Assembly: GCF_026625825.1 (NCBI RefSeq)
Contig: NZ_CP113065.1
Span: forward strand, 1,550,001-1,614,000
DNA: 64,000 bases
Reading direction: 5' to 3'
Origin: Pseudoxanthomonas sp. SL93
GTDB taxonomy: Bacteria; Pseudomonadota; Gammaproteobacteria; Xanthomonadales; Xanthomonadaceae
Positions 8,827 through 18,023 of this stretch are shown here, one piece after another (positions within the stretch are counted from its first letter, which is position 1; the number at the start of each line of letters is the position of its first letter). The translations under genes and the position numbers were made by a program. The notes below the pieces were generated by a model. The model searched no databases and was not told where the DNA came from. It saw nothing but the letters and a program-made list of their open reading frames with translations.

Positions 8827-10119
8827 ATGACCGCTCCAGCCGGCCGCGAGGCCTACCCGCCCAGCTGGTACGCCGCCAGCGCCACGCCCCTGCCGGAACA
8901 GCCTCCGCTGCAGGGACGCATCGACGCCGACGTCTGCATCCTGGGTGCCGGCTACACCGGTTTGTCGGCCGCGCTGGAACTGGCCGAAGCCGGCTACAAG
9001 GTGGTCGTGCTGGAAGCCGAACGCATCGGCTGGGGCGCATCGGGACGCAATGGCGGCCAGGCCATCGCCGGCTTCAGCTGTGGCGAAGCGAAGCTGGAGG
9101 CGCTGGTGGGTTTCGACGATGCCCGCCGGATGTTCGACCTGTCCCGCGAAGGCCTGCAGTGGCTGCGCGACCGCATCGATCGCCATGGCATCGCCTGCGA
9201 CTGGCGCGACGGCCATGCGCAGGTGCCCATCAAGCCCCGCCAGGAACGCGAACTGCGCGCCGCGGTCGACGATCTGGCCGCCCGCTACGACTACCCCGTG
9301 CAGTGGTGGAGTCGTGAACAGCTGCGGTCGCAACTGGCCAGCGACCGCTATCTCGGCGCTCTGTACGACCCCAACAGCGGGCATCTGCACCCGTTGGAAT
9401 ATGTCCTTGGCCTGGCACGCGCTGCGATGGCGGCCGGCGTGCGCATCTTCGAGCACTCGCGCGTCACCGGACTGCTGCGCGGGCCGCACCCGGTGATGAA
9501 GACGGCACAGGGCGAAGTGCGCAGCGACTTTGCCGTGATCGCGGGCAACGCGCTGCTGCGCGGCATCGCGCCGGAACTCGAGTCGCGGATGATGCCGGTG
9601 GGCACCTACATCGCCGCCACCGCGCCGCTGGGCGAGCAGCGCGCGCGCGCACTGATCCGCAACGACATGGCGGTGGCCGACACCAACTGGGCGCTGGACT
9701 ACTACCGCCTGAGCCGCGACCACCGCCTGCTGTTCGGCGGGCGCGCCAGTTATTCCACCCTGCCGCCGCCCAACCTGCGCGGGGTGATGACGCGCCGCAT
9801 GCACCGGGTGTTCCCGCAGCTGCGCGACGTGGGCGTGGAATACCTGTGGGGCGGCATGATCGACATCTCGCTGAACCGCGCGCCGCACTGGGGCCGGCTG
9901 ACCCCCCAGGTGTATTTCGCGCAGGGTTTCTCGGGGCACGGCGTCATCGCGACCGGTCTGGCCGGCAAGCTGATCGCCGAGGCCATCCGCGGGCAGTCCG
10001 AGCGCCTGGACCTGTTCGCGAAGATCGGGCACCACCCCTTCCCTGGCGGGCGCGCCTTGCGCACCCCGCTGCTGGTGGCCGCCATGGCCTGGTACAAGCT
10101 GCGCGACGCCCTCTGGTAG
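8827..10119 (+). CDS. puuB: Gamma-glutamylputrescine oxidase-like FAD oxidoreductase
   Basis: DAO-family flavoprotein of 430 residues. The N-terminal Rossmann motif VCILGAGYTGLSAALELAEAG and the following WGASGRNGGQ are typical of PuuB/OrdL; the C-terminal FAQGFSGHGVIATGLAGKL is the second FAD-contact region. By family it oxidises gamma-glutamylputrescine to gamma-glutamyl-aminobutyraldehyde with release of ammonia and hydrogen peroxide. The ATG at 8827 is preceded by an AGGCGGA site; longer in-frame starts would fall inside the upstream gene. The product would be the substrate of the aldehyde dehydrogenase at 13003. Confidence 0.9.
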   Translation: MTAPAGREAYPPSWYAASATPLPEQPPLQGRIDADVCILGAGYTGLSAALELAEAGYKVVVLEAERIGWGASGRNGGQAIAGFSCGEAKLEALVGFDDARRMFDLSREGLQWLRDRIDRHGIACDWRDGHAQVPIKPRQERELRAAVDDLAARYDYPVQWWSREQLRSQLASDRYLGALYDPNSGHLHPLEYVLGLARAAMAAGVRIFEHSRVTGLLRGPHPVMKTAQGEVRSDFAVIAGNALLRGIAPELESRMMPVGTYIAATAPLGEQRARALIRNDMAVADTNWALDYYRLSRDHRLLFGGRASYSTLPPPNLRGVMTRRMHRVFPQLRDVGVEYLWGGMIDISLNRAPHWGRLTPQVYFAQGFSGHGVIATGLAGKLIAEAIRGQSERLDLFAKIGHHPFPGGRALRTPLLVAAMAWYKLRDALW

Positions 10120-10230
10120 GTCGGCACGCCGGGGGATATTTCGTGACGGCACTCTCAAGTTGCCCCTGGGCCGGCCGATAAACGGTCATGGTCCCTCTGC
10201 GGCGCTGCGCCAACACGCAGCCCACCACGC

Positions 10231-11535
10231 ATGCCCACTCCGTTACGCGTTCCTCCCGCCACCGCCGGCAATGATCCGCTGCCCCAACGCGTCCTGGTGG
10301 TGGAGAACTCGCGCACGCACGCCCGCCTGATCGGCGAGGCCATCGAGCAGAAGCTGGCGCTGCCGGTGGCGTATGCCGCCACCCTGGCCGAAGCCCGCAC
10401 GATGCTGGAGCAGCGGCAGGACTGGTTCATGGTGGTCACCAGCCTGGTGCTGGCCGACGGCAGCCACGACGACGTCGTGGAGTTCTTCCTGTCGCGCGAA
10501 CTGCCCACGGTGGTGGTCAGCGGGGTCTATGACGACGCCATGCGCCAGCAGGTCCTGCGCCGGCAGGTGGTCGACTACGTGCTGAAGAACACGCCGGGCA
10601 GCATCGACTACCTGGTGTGGCTTGTGCAGCGGCTCGAGCGAAACCGGCGCATCGCGGCCCTGATCGTCGACGACTCGCGCTCCGCGCGCCAGCACGCCGC
10701 TGCGCTGCTGGCGATGTACGGGTTCCGCGTACTGGAAGCGGCCGATGGCGAGGCGGGGCTGGCCATGCTGGACGCCAATCCGGACATCCGCCTGACGATC
10801 GTGGACGAGGAAATGCCGGGCATGAAAGGGCACGAGTTCACCCGTCGCCTGCGCGCGCGCCATGCCCGCGACCATCTGGCCATCATCGGCATTTCCGGTA
10901 CCAGCGACGCCTCGCTGGTGCCGCGCTTCCTGAAGAGTGGCGCCAACGACTTCCTGCACAAGCCCTTCTCGCGGGAAGAATTCTTCTGCCGCGTGTCGCA
11001 GAACATCGACCAGCTGGAACTGATCGGCACGCTGCAGGACCTGGCCACGCGCGATTTCCTCACCGGCCTGCCGAATCGCCGCCACTTCCTGTCCGAATGC
11101 CATGCGTTGCTGCCGAATACCCTGGGCCGGCAACAGGCGGTGACCGCCGCCATCGTCGACATCGACCACTTCAAGCACATCAACGACACTTACGGGCACG
11201 AAGCCGGCGACCTGGCCCTGAAGGCGGTCGCGAATACCATCGCCCAGCATGCCGGCGCGCAGGACCTGGTCGCGCGGTTCGGCGGCGAGGAGTTCTGCGC
11301 GCTGGTGCCCTATCTGGGCGAAGGCGAAGCGGTGGAGTATTTCGAAAGCCTGCGCCAGCGGATCGAGGCGCTGCGGGTGGACGTGGGCGGCCAGGTGCTG
11401 CGCATGACGGTCAGCATCGGCGTGTTCCGCACGCGGTTCCCGGGGCAGACGCTCAACCACCTGCTCAGCGAGGCAGACCGCCGCTTGTATCTGGCCAAGG
11501 CGGGTGGACGCAACCGCGTGGTGTCGAACGGCTGA
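10231..11535 (+). CDS. Dual receiver-domain diguanylate cyclase
   Basis: A 434-residue cytoplasmic signalling protein with two receiver domains and a C-terminal GGDEF domain. The second receiver (about 145-260) has the acidic pair in LIVDDSRSAR, a phosphoacceptor in LTIVDEEMPG and the lysine in LHKPFS. The first (about 20-135) has Glu25-Asn26 where the acidic pair should be and Ser71 at the aspartate position, so it looks unable to be phosphorylated. The cyclase domain has the active-site GGEEF, so c-di-GMP synthesis is expected. No cognate kinase is adjacent. It lies inside the polyamine island but is not obviously co-transcribed with puuB (111-base gap). Confidence 0.9.
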   Translation: MPTPLRVPPATAGNDPLPQRVLVVENSRTHARLIGEAIEQKLALPVAYAATLAEARTMLEQRQDWFMVVTSLVLADGSHDDVVEFFLSRELPTVVVSGVYDDAMRQQVLRRQVVDYVLKNTPGSIDYLVWLVQRLERNRRIAALIVDDSRSARQHAAALLAMYGFRVLEAADGEAGLAMLDANPDIRLTIVDEEMPGMKGHEFTRRLRARHARDHLAIIGISGTSDASLVPRFLKSGANDFLHKPFSREEFFCRVSQNIDQLELIGTLQDLATRDFLTGLPNRRHFLSECHALLPNTLGRQQAVTAAIVDIDHFKHINDTYGHEAGDLALKAVANTIAQHAGAQDLVARFGGEEFCALVPYLGEGEAVEYFESLRQRIEALRVDVGGQVLRMTVSIGVFRTRFPGQTLNHLLSEADRRLYLAKAGGRNRVVSNG

Positions 11536-11591
11536 AGCGCGCCGTCAGGACCCGCCGCACCCCGCACTTGCGGGATCGCGCATGCGATGCG

Positions 11592-12869
11592 CTACCCGCG
11601 ACGTGGCATGGCCAGCAGCGCCACCAGCGTCAGCGCGGCCATGGCCGCCAGATACCATCCCACGGAGGCGAGCCCGTAGCTTTCCCCCAACCGCGTGGCG
11701 ATGTACGGCGCCGGTGATGCGCCCAGGATGCCGGCCAGGTTGAACGCCAGCGACGCGCCCGTGTAACGCACGGCGGTGGGGAACATTTCCGCCAGGATCG
11801 TCCCGCACGGGCCGTAGGTCAGCCCCATCGCACCCAGCCCGAGCGCCAGGAAGGCGAGCACGCCCAGGTCGCTGCCGGATTCCAGCAGCGGTGCGAACAC
11901 GAACCCGAAGGCGATGATCAACAGCGTCGCCACGATCATCGCGTTGCGCCGGCCATAGCGGTCCGCATACAGCGCAGACAGCGGGATGGTCAGCGCGAAG
12001 AACAGCACGCCCACCATCTGCAACAGCAGGAAATGCTCGCGCGAGTAACCGAGCTTGGACGTGCCCCAGCTCAGCGCGAACACCGTCATCAGGTAGAACA
12101 GCACGAACGTCGCCACCAGCGCGAACGTGCCGGTCACCAGCGCGAACGGATGTTCGCGCACCGCCGTCAGCATCGGCACCTTGACCCGTTCGTCCTTGTC
12201 CAGCGCCTTCTGGAAATCCGGCGTTTCGGTGATCCGCAGGCGCACCCACAAGCCGACGAACACCAGCACCGCGCTGGCCAGGAAGGGAATGCGCCAGCCC
12301 CACGCCAGGAACTGCGCATCCGTCATCACCTGGGTCAGCAACAGGAAGATGCCGGTGGAGCAGAGGAAACCGATCGGCGCCCCGAGCTGCGGAAACATGC
12401 CGTACCACGCGCGCTTGCCGGGTGGCGCATTCTCGGTGGCCAGCAGCACGGCCCCGCCCCACTCACCGCCCAGTCCGATGCCCTGCCCCAACCGGCACAG
12501 CGCGAGCAGCGCGGGCGCGACGACCCCGACTTGCGCGTAGGTGGGCAGCAGGCCGATCACCACCGTCGAGATGCCCATCGTCAGCAGCGCCGCCACCAGG
12601 GTCGCCTTGCGCCCCACGCGGTCGCCGAAGTGCCCGAACAACGCCGAGCCCACCGGCCGCGCGATGAACGCCAGCGCAAAGGTGGCGAACGACTGCAGCG
12701 TCGCCGTCGTCGGATCGCTCTGCGGGAAGAACAGGTGCGGGAACACCAGCACCGCCGCCGTGGCGTAGATGTAGAAATCGAAGAATTCGATGGTGGTGCC
12801 GATCAGGCTGGCGAACAGCACGCGGCCGGGGGAGTTGGTGGTCGTGGAGGCTGCGGCGGTAGCGGTCAT
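11592..12869 (-). CDS. MFS transporter, metabolite:H+ symporter family
   Basis: A 425-residue inner-membrane protein with about 12 hydrophobic helices. The opening IGTTIEFFDFYIY and the motif FGHFGDRVGRK between helices 2 and 3 place it in the metabolite:H+ symporter (ProP/KgtP/ShiA) group of the major facilitator superfamily. I start at ATG 12869; an in-frame TTG at 12911 would add an unlikely 14-residue tail. Convergent with the GGDEF gene and on the same strand as puuC, from which a REP separates it. It could carry a polyamine breakdown product or an unrelated organic acid; the substrate cannot be told. Confidence 0.85.
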   Translation of the reverse strand: MTATAAASTTTNSPGRVLFASLIGTTIEFFDFYIYATAAVLVFPHLFFPQSDPTTATLQSFATFALAFIARPVGSALFGHFGDRVGRKATLVAALLTMGISTVVIGLLPTYAQVGVVAPALLALCRLGQGIGLGGEWGGAVLLATENAPPGKRAWYGMFPQLGAPIGFLCSTGIFLLLTQVMTDAQFLAWGWRIPFLASAVLVFVGLWVRLRITETPDFQKALDKDERVKVPMLTAVREHPFALVTGTFALVATFVLFYLMTVFALSWGTSKLGYSREHFLLLQMVGVLFFALTIPLSALYADRYGRRNAMIVATLLIIAFGFVFAPLLESGSDLGVLAFLALGLGAMGLTYGPCGTILAEMFPTAVRYTGASLAFNLAGILGASPAPYIATRLGESYGLASVGWYLAAMAALTLVALLAMPRRG

Positions 12870-12921
12870 GGACGGGCCGGTCGGTGGGACGGGGCGATTC
12901 TGGCAGAACAATCGGGAAGCC

Positions 12922-12993
12922 GTGGGAGCGACGTCAGTCGCGACCCCCGTCCCGCATCCGGGACATCGTCATCGCGACTTACGTCGCTCCCAC
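12922..12993. repeat. REP palindrome pair
   Basis: Arms containing GGAGCGACGTCAGTCGCGA (12922-12943) and its inverted copy with one mismatch (12972-12993), spacer 28 bases, between puuC and the MFS gene. Same family as 4944, 50934, 55433 and 55557. Confidence 0.9.
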
Positions 12994-13002
12994 AAAGCTT
13001 GA

Positions 13003-14505
13003 TCAGCTCCCCAGGTTGATCCAGGTCGCCTTGATCTCGGTGTACTTGTCGAAGGCGTGCAGCGACTTGTCGCGGCCGTTGCCGGACTGCTTGTAGCCGC
13101 CGAACGGGGCCGTCATGTCGCCGCCGTCCCAGTAGTTCACCCACACGCTGCCCGCGCGCAGCCTGCGTGCCACGCGATGCGCACGGCTGATGTCGCGCGT
13201 CCACACGCCGGCCGCGAGCCCGTACTCGCTGTCGTTGGCCATGCGCAGGGCTTGTTCCTCGCTGTCGAACGCGATCACCGACAGCACCGGCCCGAAGATC
13301 TCCTCGCGGCTGATGGTGTGTTCGTGGGCCACGTCGTCGAACACGGTCGGCTCCAGGTAACAACCACCCGCTACCACGTCCGCCCGCTGGCCGCCCAGCA
13401 CCAGGCGTCCTCCTTCGGCCTTGCCCTTGTCGATGTAGTCCAGCACGCGCCGTGTCTGCCCTTCATCCACCATCGCGCCCATCGGTGCGCCGGGGTCCAG
13501 CGGGTGACGCGGACGCATGCCCTTGCCGGCCTCGACCACGCGGGCGACGAACTCGTCCTTGATGGACCGCTCCACCAGCAGGCGCGAGGCCGCGGTGCAG
13601 ACTTCGCCCTGGTTGTAGAAGATGCCGCCGGCCGCGGCCTTCGCCGCCACATCGAGATCGTGCGCATCGGCGAAGACGATGTTGGGACTCTTGCCGCCGC
13701 ACTCCATGTAGGCACGTTTCATGTTCGACAGGCCGGCGCATTGCAGCAGGCGCTTGCCGACCGCGGTGGATCCGGTGAACACCAGTCCGTCCACGTCCAT
13801 GTGCAGCGCCAGCGGTTCGCCTGCGGCCTTGCCGAAGCCCGGCACCACGTTGAGCACGCCCGGCGGGATGCCGGCCTCGATCGCGAGTTCGGCCAGGCGG
13901 ATTGCGGTGAGCGGCGACTTCTCCGACGGTTTGAGCACGATGGAGTTGCCCATCGCCAGCGCCGGGGCCAGCTTCCACGTGGCCATCAGCAGCGGGAAAT
14001 TCCACGGCACGATGGCGCCGATCACGCCCAGCGGTTCGCGCGTCACCAGGCCCAGCTCATCCGGGCCGGTGGCGGCGACCTCGCCATACACCTTGTCCAG
14101 CGCCTCGGCGGTCCAGCCCATGCAGCGGATGGTCGCGGCGAGATCGACGCTGCGCGCGTCGCCGACCGGCTTGCCCATGTCCAGCGATTCCAGCAGCGCC
14201 AGTTCGTCCGCGTGCTGCTCGATCAGCTGGGTAAGCTTGAGCAGCACCTTCTTGCGGTGAGTCGGGCGTGCACTGGACCAGGCGCCCGCCTCGAAGCTGC
14301 GACGTGCCGCCGCCACCGCACGGTTGATGTCTTCTTCCTGCCCGTCCGCCACCTGCCCCAGCACGCGCCCGTCGATGGGACTGATGCAGTCGAAGGTCTT
14401 GCCTGCGGCCGCATCCACGTACCTGCCGTCGATGAACGCCTGCGTGCGGATGGACAGCGCATCGGCCATCGCCTGCCAGTCCTGTTGCGTGCGGGGATTG
14501 CTCAT
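13003..14505 (-). CDS. puuC: Gamma-glutamyl-aminobutyraldehyde dehydrogenase (ALDH family)
   Basis: NAD(P)-dependent aldehyde dehydrogenase of 500 residues. Landmarks: N169 in VPWNFPLL, K192 in LKPSEKSP, FTGSTAVGK near 243-251, general base E268 in MECGGKSPN and nucleophile C303 in GEVCTAASR. By family it oxidises gamma-glutamyl-gamma-aminobutyraldehyde (and likely 4-aminobutanal) to the acid that SpuA then hydrolyses to GABA. It is downstream of puuR on the same strand, separated by a repeat element rather than a clean terminator. No GABA aminotransferase or succinate-semialdehyde dehydrogenase is in the window, so the end of the route is encoded elsewhere or handled by the promiscuous transaminases here. 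Confidence 0.92.
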   Translation of the reverse strand: MSNPRTQQDWQAMADALSIRTQAFIDGRYVDAAAGKTFDCISPIDGRVLGQVADGQEEDINRAVAAARRSFEAGAWSSARPTHRKKVLLKLTQLIEQHADELALLESLDMGKPVGDARSVDLAATIRCMGWTAEALDKVYGEVAATGPDELGLVTREPLGVIGAIVPWNFPLLMATWKLAPALAMGNSIVLKPSEKSPLTAIRLAELAIEAGIPPGVLNVVPGFGKAAGEPLALHMDVDGLVFTGSTAVGKRLLQCAGLSNMKRAYMECGGKSPNIVFADAHDLDVAAKAAAGGIFYNQGEVCTAASRLLVERSIKDEFVARVVEAGKGMRPRHPLDPGAPMGAMVDEGQTRRVLDYIDKGKAEGGRLVLGGQRADVVAGGCYLEPTVFDDVAHEHTISREEIFGPVLSVIAFDSEEQALRMANDSEYGLAAGVWTRDISRAHRVARRLRAGSVWVNYWDGGDMTAPFGGYKQSGNGRDKSLHAFDKYTEIKATWINLGS

Positions 14506-14528
14506 GGGGACTCCAGGTTGTGTTTTTA

Positions 14529-14675
14529 CCCTTCTCCCAGCGGGAGAAGGTGGCGCGAAGCGCCGGATGAGGGGCGGGCGGAGACGCGTGAGTCCGAATC
14601 AACTGGACTCCATCGCCCCTCACCCCAACCCCTCTCTCCCACGGGACTTCCTTCGGTCGCCGACGGGAGAGGGGC
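14529..14675. repeat. Intergenic hairpin repeat, GATGAGGGGC family
   Basis: A stem CCTTCTCCC / GGGAGAAGG (14530-14550), then GGCGCGAAGCGCC and GATGAGGGGC, a variable middle, and a matching CGCCCCTCACC with a second hairpin ending GGGAGAGGGGC. It fills the puuR-puuC gap. A diverged copy with the same layout lies at 18024-18219. It is a dispersed imperfect inverted repeat, not a transposase-carrying element. Confidence 0.75.
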
Positions 14676-14684
14676 TCGAATCAT

Positions 14685-15233
14685 CTAGAACGTCGCCGGC
14701 GTATTGGCGCTGACGATCACCGCATCGACCTCGCCGACATTGCGGAAGCGGTGAGGTGTACGGCTTTCGAAGTAGTAGCCCTCGCCGGCTTTCAGCACGC
14801 GGACCTGCTCGCCGACGGTGACCTCGACTTCACCCGCGACCACGACCCCGCCTTCTTCGCCCTCATGCGCCAGCATGCTGTCGCCGGTATCCGTGCCGGG
14901 GGGCATGACCTCGCGCAGGATGCACATCTGGCGCTGCGGGCGGTGCTGGCCGACGAGGAAATAGTGGATGCCGTTGCTGCCCACGTCCGGAAGTTCATCG
15001 GCGACGTAGAACGGGCTGTCGGGCAACCCCTTTTCCAGGTCGAGGGTGAAGAAGTCGGCCAGCGAGATGGGAATCCCGTCCAGCACCTTCTTCAGCGAAC
15101 TGACCGAGGGGCTGACCTTGTTCTGCTCGATCAGCGAGATGGTGCTGTTGGTGACACCCACGCGCTTGGCAAGCTCGCGCTGGCTGAGGCCTTTGGATTT
15201 GCGGACCAGTTGCAGGCGTGCACCGATGTCCAT
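14685..15233 (-). CDS. puuR: PuuR-like transcriptional regulator (XRE helix-turn-helix plus cupin)
   Basis: A 182-residue repressor candidate. Residues 1-60 form an XRE-type helix-turn-helix (LVRKSKGLSQRELAKRVGVT, then STISLIEQNKVSPSVSSL), and residues about 105-180 form a cupin barrel (AHEGEEGGVVVAGEVEVTVG; FESRTPHRFRN). This is the PuuR layout, in which the cupin senses putrescine and DNA is released. I start at ATG 15233; upstream in-frame codons extend through the regulatory gap and are unlikely. Its divergent neighbour is the aminotransferase at 15464, so the shared gap is the most likely autoregulatory site. Confidence 0.9.
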   Translation of the reverse strand: MDIGARLQLVRKSKGLSQRELAKRVGVTNSTISLIEQNKVSPSVSSLKKVLDGIPISLADFFTLDLEKGLPDSPFYVADELPDVGSNGIHYFLVGQHRPQRQMCILREVMPPGTDTGDSMLAHEGEEGGVVVAGEVEVTVGEQVRVLKAGEGYYFESRTPHRFRNVGEVDAVIVSANTPATF

Positions 15234-15256
15234 CACCACCCTTTCGGACGCTGGAA

Positions 15257-15434
15257 GTGTTGCGGGATACTTTACACCTCGTCGAGGCCCGTCGGGGAAG
15301 CCCCGGAGCCGCCGCTGCGGGAGGGACTTCGGCCAAGACGCCTTCATGGACAAGGCCCCGGGGCGGAAGCCGTCCCGCAGGAGCGAAACCATGGCGCCCG
15401 TCAGTTGTAAAGTTTTTTCAACGCGCTAAGCTGC
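15257..15434. promoter_or_regulatory. puuR / aminotransferase divergent control region with quasi-palindrome
   Basis: At 15404-15422 lies GTTGTAAAGTTTTTTCAAC, an imperfect palindrome (outer four bases of each arm and three inner bases pair). A related TTTACAC element (15271-15277) lies near puuR and could overlap its promoter. The palindrome is immediately followed by GCTAAGCTGC (15425-15434), probably the -10 of the aminotransferase gene, so a bound repressor would block that promoter. Similar TTTTTACAAC and the same GCTAAGCTGC occur upstream of the synthetase at 7395. The function as PuuR operator is inferred. Confidence 0.5.
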
Positions 15435-15463
15435 ACCCATCCGCCCGTTCCCCTGGAGCCGCG

Positions 15464-16834
15464 ATGAGCGCCGACGACACCTCCGCCGCCCTGGCCGACC
15501 ACTACGCGCGCCAGAACCTGGAAGCGCCCGGTTCGCTGGACAACTTCTGGATGCCGTTCACCGCCAACAGGCAGTTCAAGGCCAGACCGCGCCTGCTCGC
15601 GAGCGCGGCCGGCATGTACTACAAGGATATCGACGGCAACGAGGTGCTGGATGCCACGGCCGGCCTGTGGTGCTGCAACGCCGGCCATGCGCGCCCGCGC
15701 ATCGTGGAGGCCGTGAAGAAACAGATCGAGACGCTGGATTTCGCGCCCAATTTCTCCATGAGTTCGCCGCTGCCGTTCAAGCTGGCCGAACGGCTGGCCG
15801 AACTGACTCCCGGCGACCTCAATCGTGTCTTCTTCAGCAATTCGGGTTCCGAGGCGGTGGACAGTGCGCTCAAGATCGCGCTGGCCTATCACCGCGTCCG
15901 CGGCGAGGGACAGCGCACGCGCTTCATCGGTCGCGAGAAGGGTTACCACGGCGTCGGCTTCGGTGGCATCTCGGTGGGCGGCCTGCCGAACAACCGCAAG
16001 TGGTTCGGCCCCGGGCTGCCGGCCGTGTCGCACATCCGCCACACGCTGGACGTGCCGCGCAATGCGTTCTCAAAGGGCCTGCCGCCGCATGGCATCGAAC
16101 TGGCCGAAGACCTCGAACGGCAGATCACGCTTTACGACGCATCCACCATCGCCGCGGTCATCGTCGAGCCGATCTCCGGTTCGGCCGGCGTGGTCATCCC
16201 GCCGCACGGCTACCTGCAGCGGCTGCGCGAGATCTGCGACACGCACGGCATCCTGCTGATCTTCGACGAAGTGATCACCGGCTTCGGCCGCGTCGGCCAT
16301 GCGTTCGGCGCGCAGCGCTTCGGCGTGGTCCCGGACATGATCACCGCCGCCAAGGGCATCACCAACGGCTGCGTGCCGATGGGCGCGGTGTTCGCGTCGG
16401 ACCGCATCTACGACGCCTTCATGACCGGCCCGGACCATGTCATCGACATGTTCCACGGCTATACCTACTCCGGCCACCCGCTGGCCTGCGCCGCCGCACT
16501 GGCCACGCTGGACACCTATGCCGAGGAGAACCTGTTCGACAAGGCGCTCGAACTGGGCGACTACTGGCAGGAAGGCCTGCACTCGCTGAAGGGCCTGCCC
16601 CACATCGTCGACATCCGCAACTTCGGCCTGGTGGGCGCCATCGAGCTGGCCCCGCGGCCCGGCGCACCCGGTACCCGCGCGTATGACGTGTTCACCCGCG
16701 CCTTCCACGACGGCCACCTGCTGATCCGGGTGACCGGCGACGTCATCGCCCTGTCACCGCCGCTGATCGTGGAAAAGGAACATATCGACCGGATTGTGCA
16801 GATCCTGTCTGACACCATACGCGCGACCGCGTAA
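15464..16834 (+). CDS. Omega-amino acid:pyruvate aminotransferase (class III)
   Basis: PLP enzyme of 456 residues resembling beta-alanine:pyruvate aminotransferases: it opens with LDNFWMPFTANRQFK, a typical segment of that group, and has NSGSEAVDS, FDEVITGFGRVG and Schiff-base lysine K297 in ITAAKGITNG. The ATG at 15464 follows a GGAG site. Downstream are alanine dehydrogenase (65-base gap) and mmsA. The trio makes sense as beta-alanine (or GABA) + pyruvate to malonic (or succinic) semialdehyde + alanine, then alanine recycled and the semialdehyde oxidised. A role in GABA or putrescine transamination is an alternative. Confidence 0.9.
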   Translation: MSADDTSAALADHYARQNLEAPGSLDNFWMPFTANRQFKARPRLLASAAGMYYKDIDGNEVLDATAGLWCCNAGHARPRIVEAVKKQIETLDFAPNFSMSSPLPFKLAERLAELTPGDLNRVFFSNSGSEAVDSALKIALAYHRVRGEGQRTRFIGREKGYHGVGFGGISVGGLPNNRKWFGPGLPAVSHIRHTLDVPRNAFSKGLPPHGIELAEDLERQITLYDASTIAAVIVEPISGSAGVVIPPHGYLQRLREICDTHGILLIFDEVITGFGRVGHAFGAQRFGVVPDMITAAKGITNGCVPMGAVFASDRIYDAFMTGPDHVIDMFHGYTYSGHPLACAAALATLDTYAEENLFDKALELGDYWQEGLHSLKGLPHIVDIRNFGLVGAIELAPRPGAPGTRAYDVFTRAFHDGHLLIRVTGDVIALSPPLIVEKEHIDRIVQILSDTIRATA

Positions 16835-16898
16835 AATTACGGACCAACGGCACCAGCGCTCCCCACGCGCGAGCCCCATCCCGCTACTGGAGAGAAAC

Positions 16899-18014
16899 AT
16901 GCTGATTGGCGTCCCCAAGGAAATAAAGAACCACGAATACCGCATCGGCCTTACCCCGGCCGGCGCACGCGAACTCGTCTCCAATGGCCACCAGGTCATC
17001 GTGCAGCGCGACGGCGGCAAGGCCATCGGCCTGACCGACGAGCAGTACGTCAAGGCGGGCGCGCAGATCGTCGACACGGCAGAAGAAATCTTTGCCCGCG
17101 CCGACATGATCATCAAGGTCAAGGAGCCGCAGCCGAACGAGTGCGCCATGCTGCGTCCCGGCCAGGTGCTCTACACCTACCTGCACCTCGCGCCCGATCC
17201 GGAACAGACCAAGGCACTGGTCGCCTCCGGCGCCACCTGCATCGCCTACGAAACCGTCACCGACCGCAAGGGCGGCCTGCCGCTGCTCGCGCCGATGTCG
17301 GAAGTGGCCGGCCGCATGTCGATCCAGGCCGGCGCGCACGCGCTGGAGAAGGCGCAGGGCGGTTCCGGCGTGCTGCTGGGCGGCGTGCCCGGCGTGAAGC
17401 CGGCGGAAGTGCTGGTGATCGGCGGCGGCGTGGTCGGGATCAACGCCGCGCGCATGGCGATGGGCATGAACGCGCACGTCACCATCCTGGACCGCTCGCT
17501 CGACCGCCTGAAGTACCTGGACGAGCTGTATGGCCACCAGCTGACCACGATCTATTCCACCCGCGATGCCATCGAGGAACGCCTGCCCGACACCGACCTG
17601 GTGATCGGCGCCGTGTTGATCCCCGGCGCCGCCGCGCCCAAGCTCGTCTCGCGCGACCAGCTGAAGCTGATGCGTCCGGGCTCGGTGCTGGTGGACGTGG
17701 CGATCGACCAGGGCGGCTGCTTCGAGACCTCGAAGGCCACCACCCACCAGAACCCGACGTACGAAGTGGACGGCATCATCCACTACTGCGTGGCCAACAT
17801 GCCCGGCGGTGTCGCGCGCACGTCCACCTTCGCGCTGACCAACGCCACCCTGCCCTTCGCCGTGCAGCTGGCGAACAAGGGCGCGAAGCAGGCCATGCTG
17901 GACGACGAGCACCTGCTCAACGGCCTGAACGTGCACGCCGGCAAGATCACCTACAAGGCGGTCGCCGACGACTTGGGTTACGCCTACGCGCCGGCGCGCG
18001 AGGCGCTGGCGTAA
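16899..18014 (+). CDS. ald: Alanine dehydrogenase
   Basis: NAD-dependent alanine dehydrogenase of 371 residues, the usual family length. The N-terminus [20 protein letters not shown], the catalytic-lysine segment IIKVKEPQ, the histidine in YTYLHLAPD and the NAD-binding [17 protein letters not shown] are all present. The ATG at 16899 follows GGAGAGAAAC. Reaction: L-alanine + NAD+ to pyruvate + ammonia + NADH. Placed after an alanine-forming transaminase, it would regenerate the pyruvate acceptor and drain nitrogen as ammonia. Confidence 0.95.
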   Translation: MLIGVPKEIKNHEYRIGLTPAGARELVSNGHQVIVQRDGGKAIGLTDEQYVKAGAQIVDTAEEIFARADMIIKVKEPQPNECAMLRPGQVLYTYLHLAPDPEQTKALVASGATCIAYETVTDRKGGLPLLAPMSEVAGRMSIQAGAHALEKAQGGSGVLLGGVPGVKPAEVLVIGGGVVGINAARMAMGMNAHVTILDRSLDRLKYLDELYGHQLTTIYSTRDAIEERLPDTDLVIGAVLIPGAAAPKLVSRDQLKLMRPGSVLVDVAIDQGGCFETSKATTHQNPTYEVDGIIHYCVANMPGGVARTSTFALTNATLPFAVQLANKGAKQAMLDDEHLLNGLNVHAGKITYKAVADDLGYAYAPAREALA

Positions 18015-18023
18015 CCCGCTGTT

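Noticed and set aside
14529..14675. Insertion sequence remnant
   Set aside because: No coding remnant or target duplication; layout repeats at 18024 as a small dispersed hairpin element.
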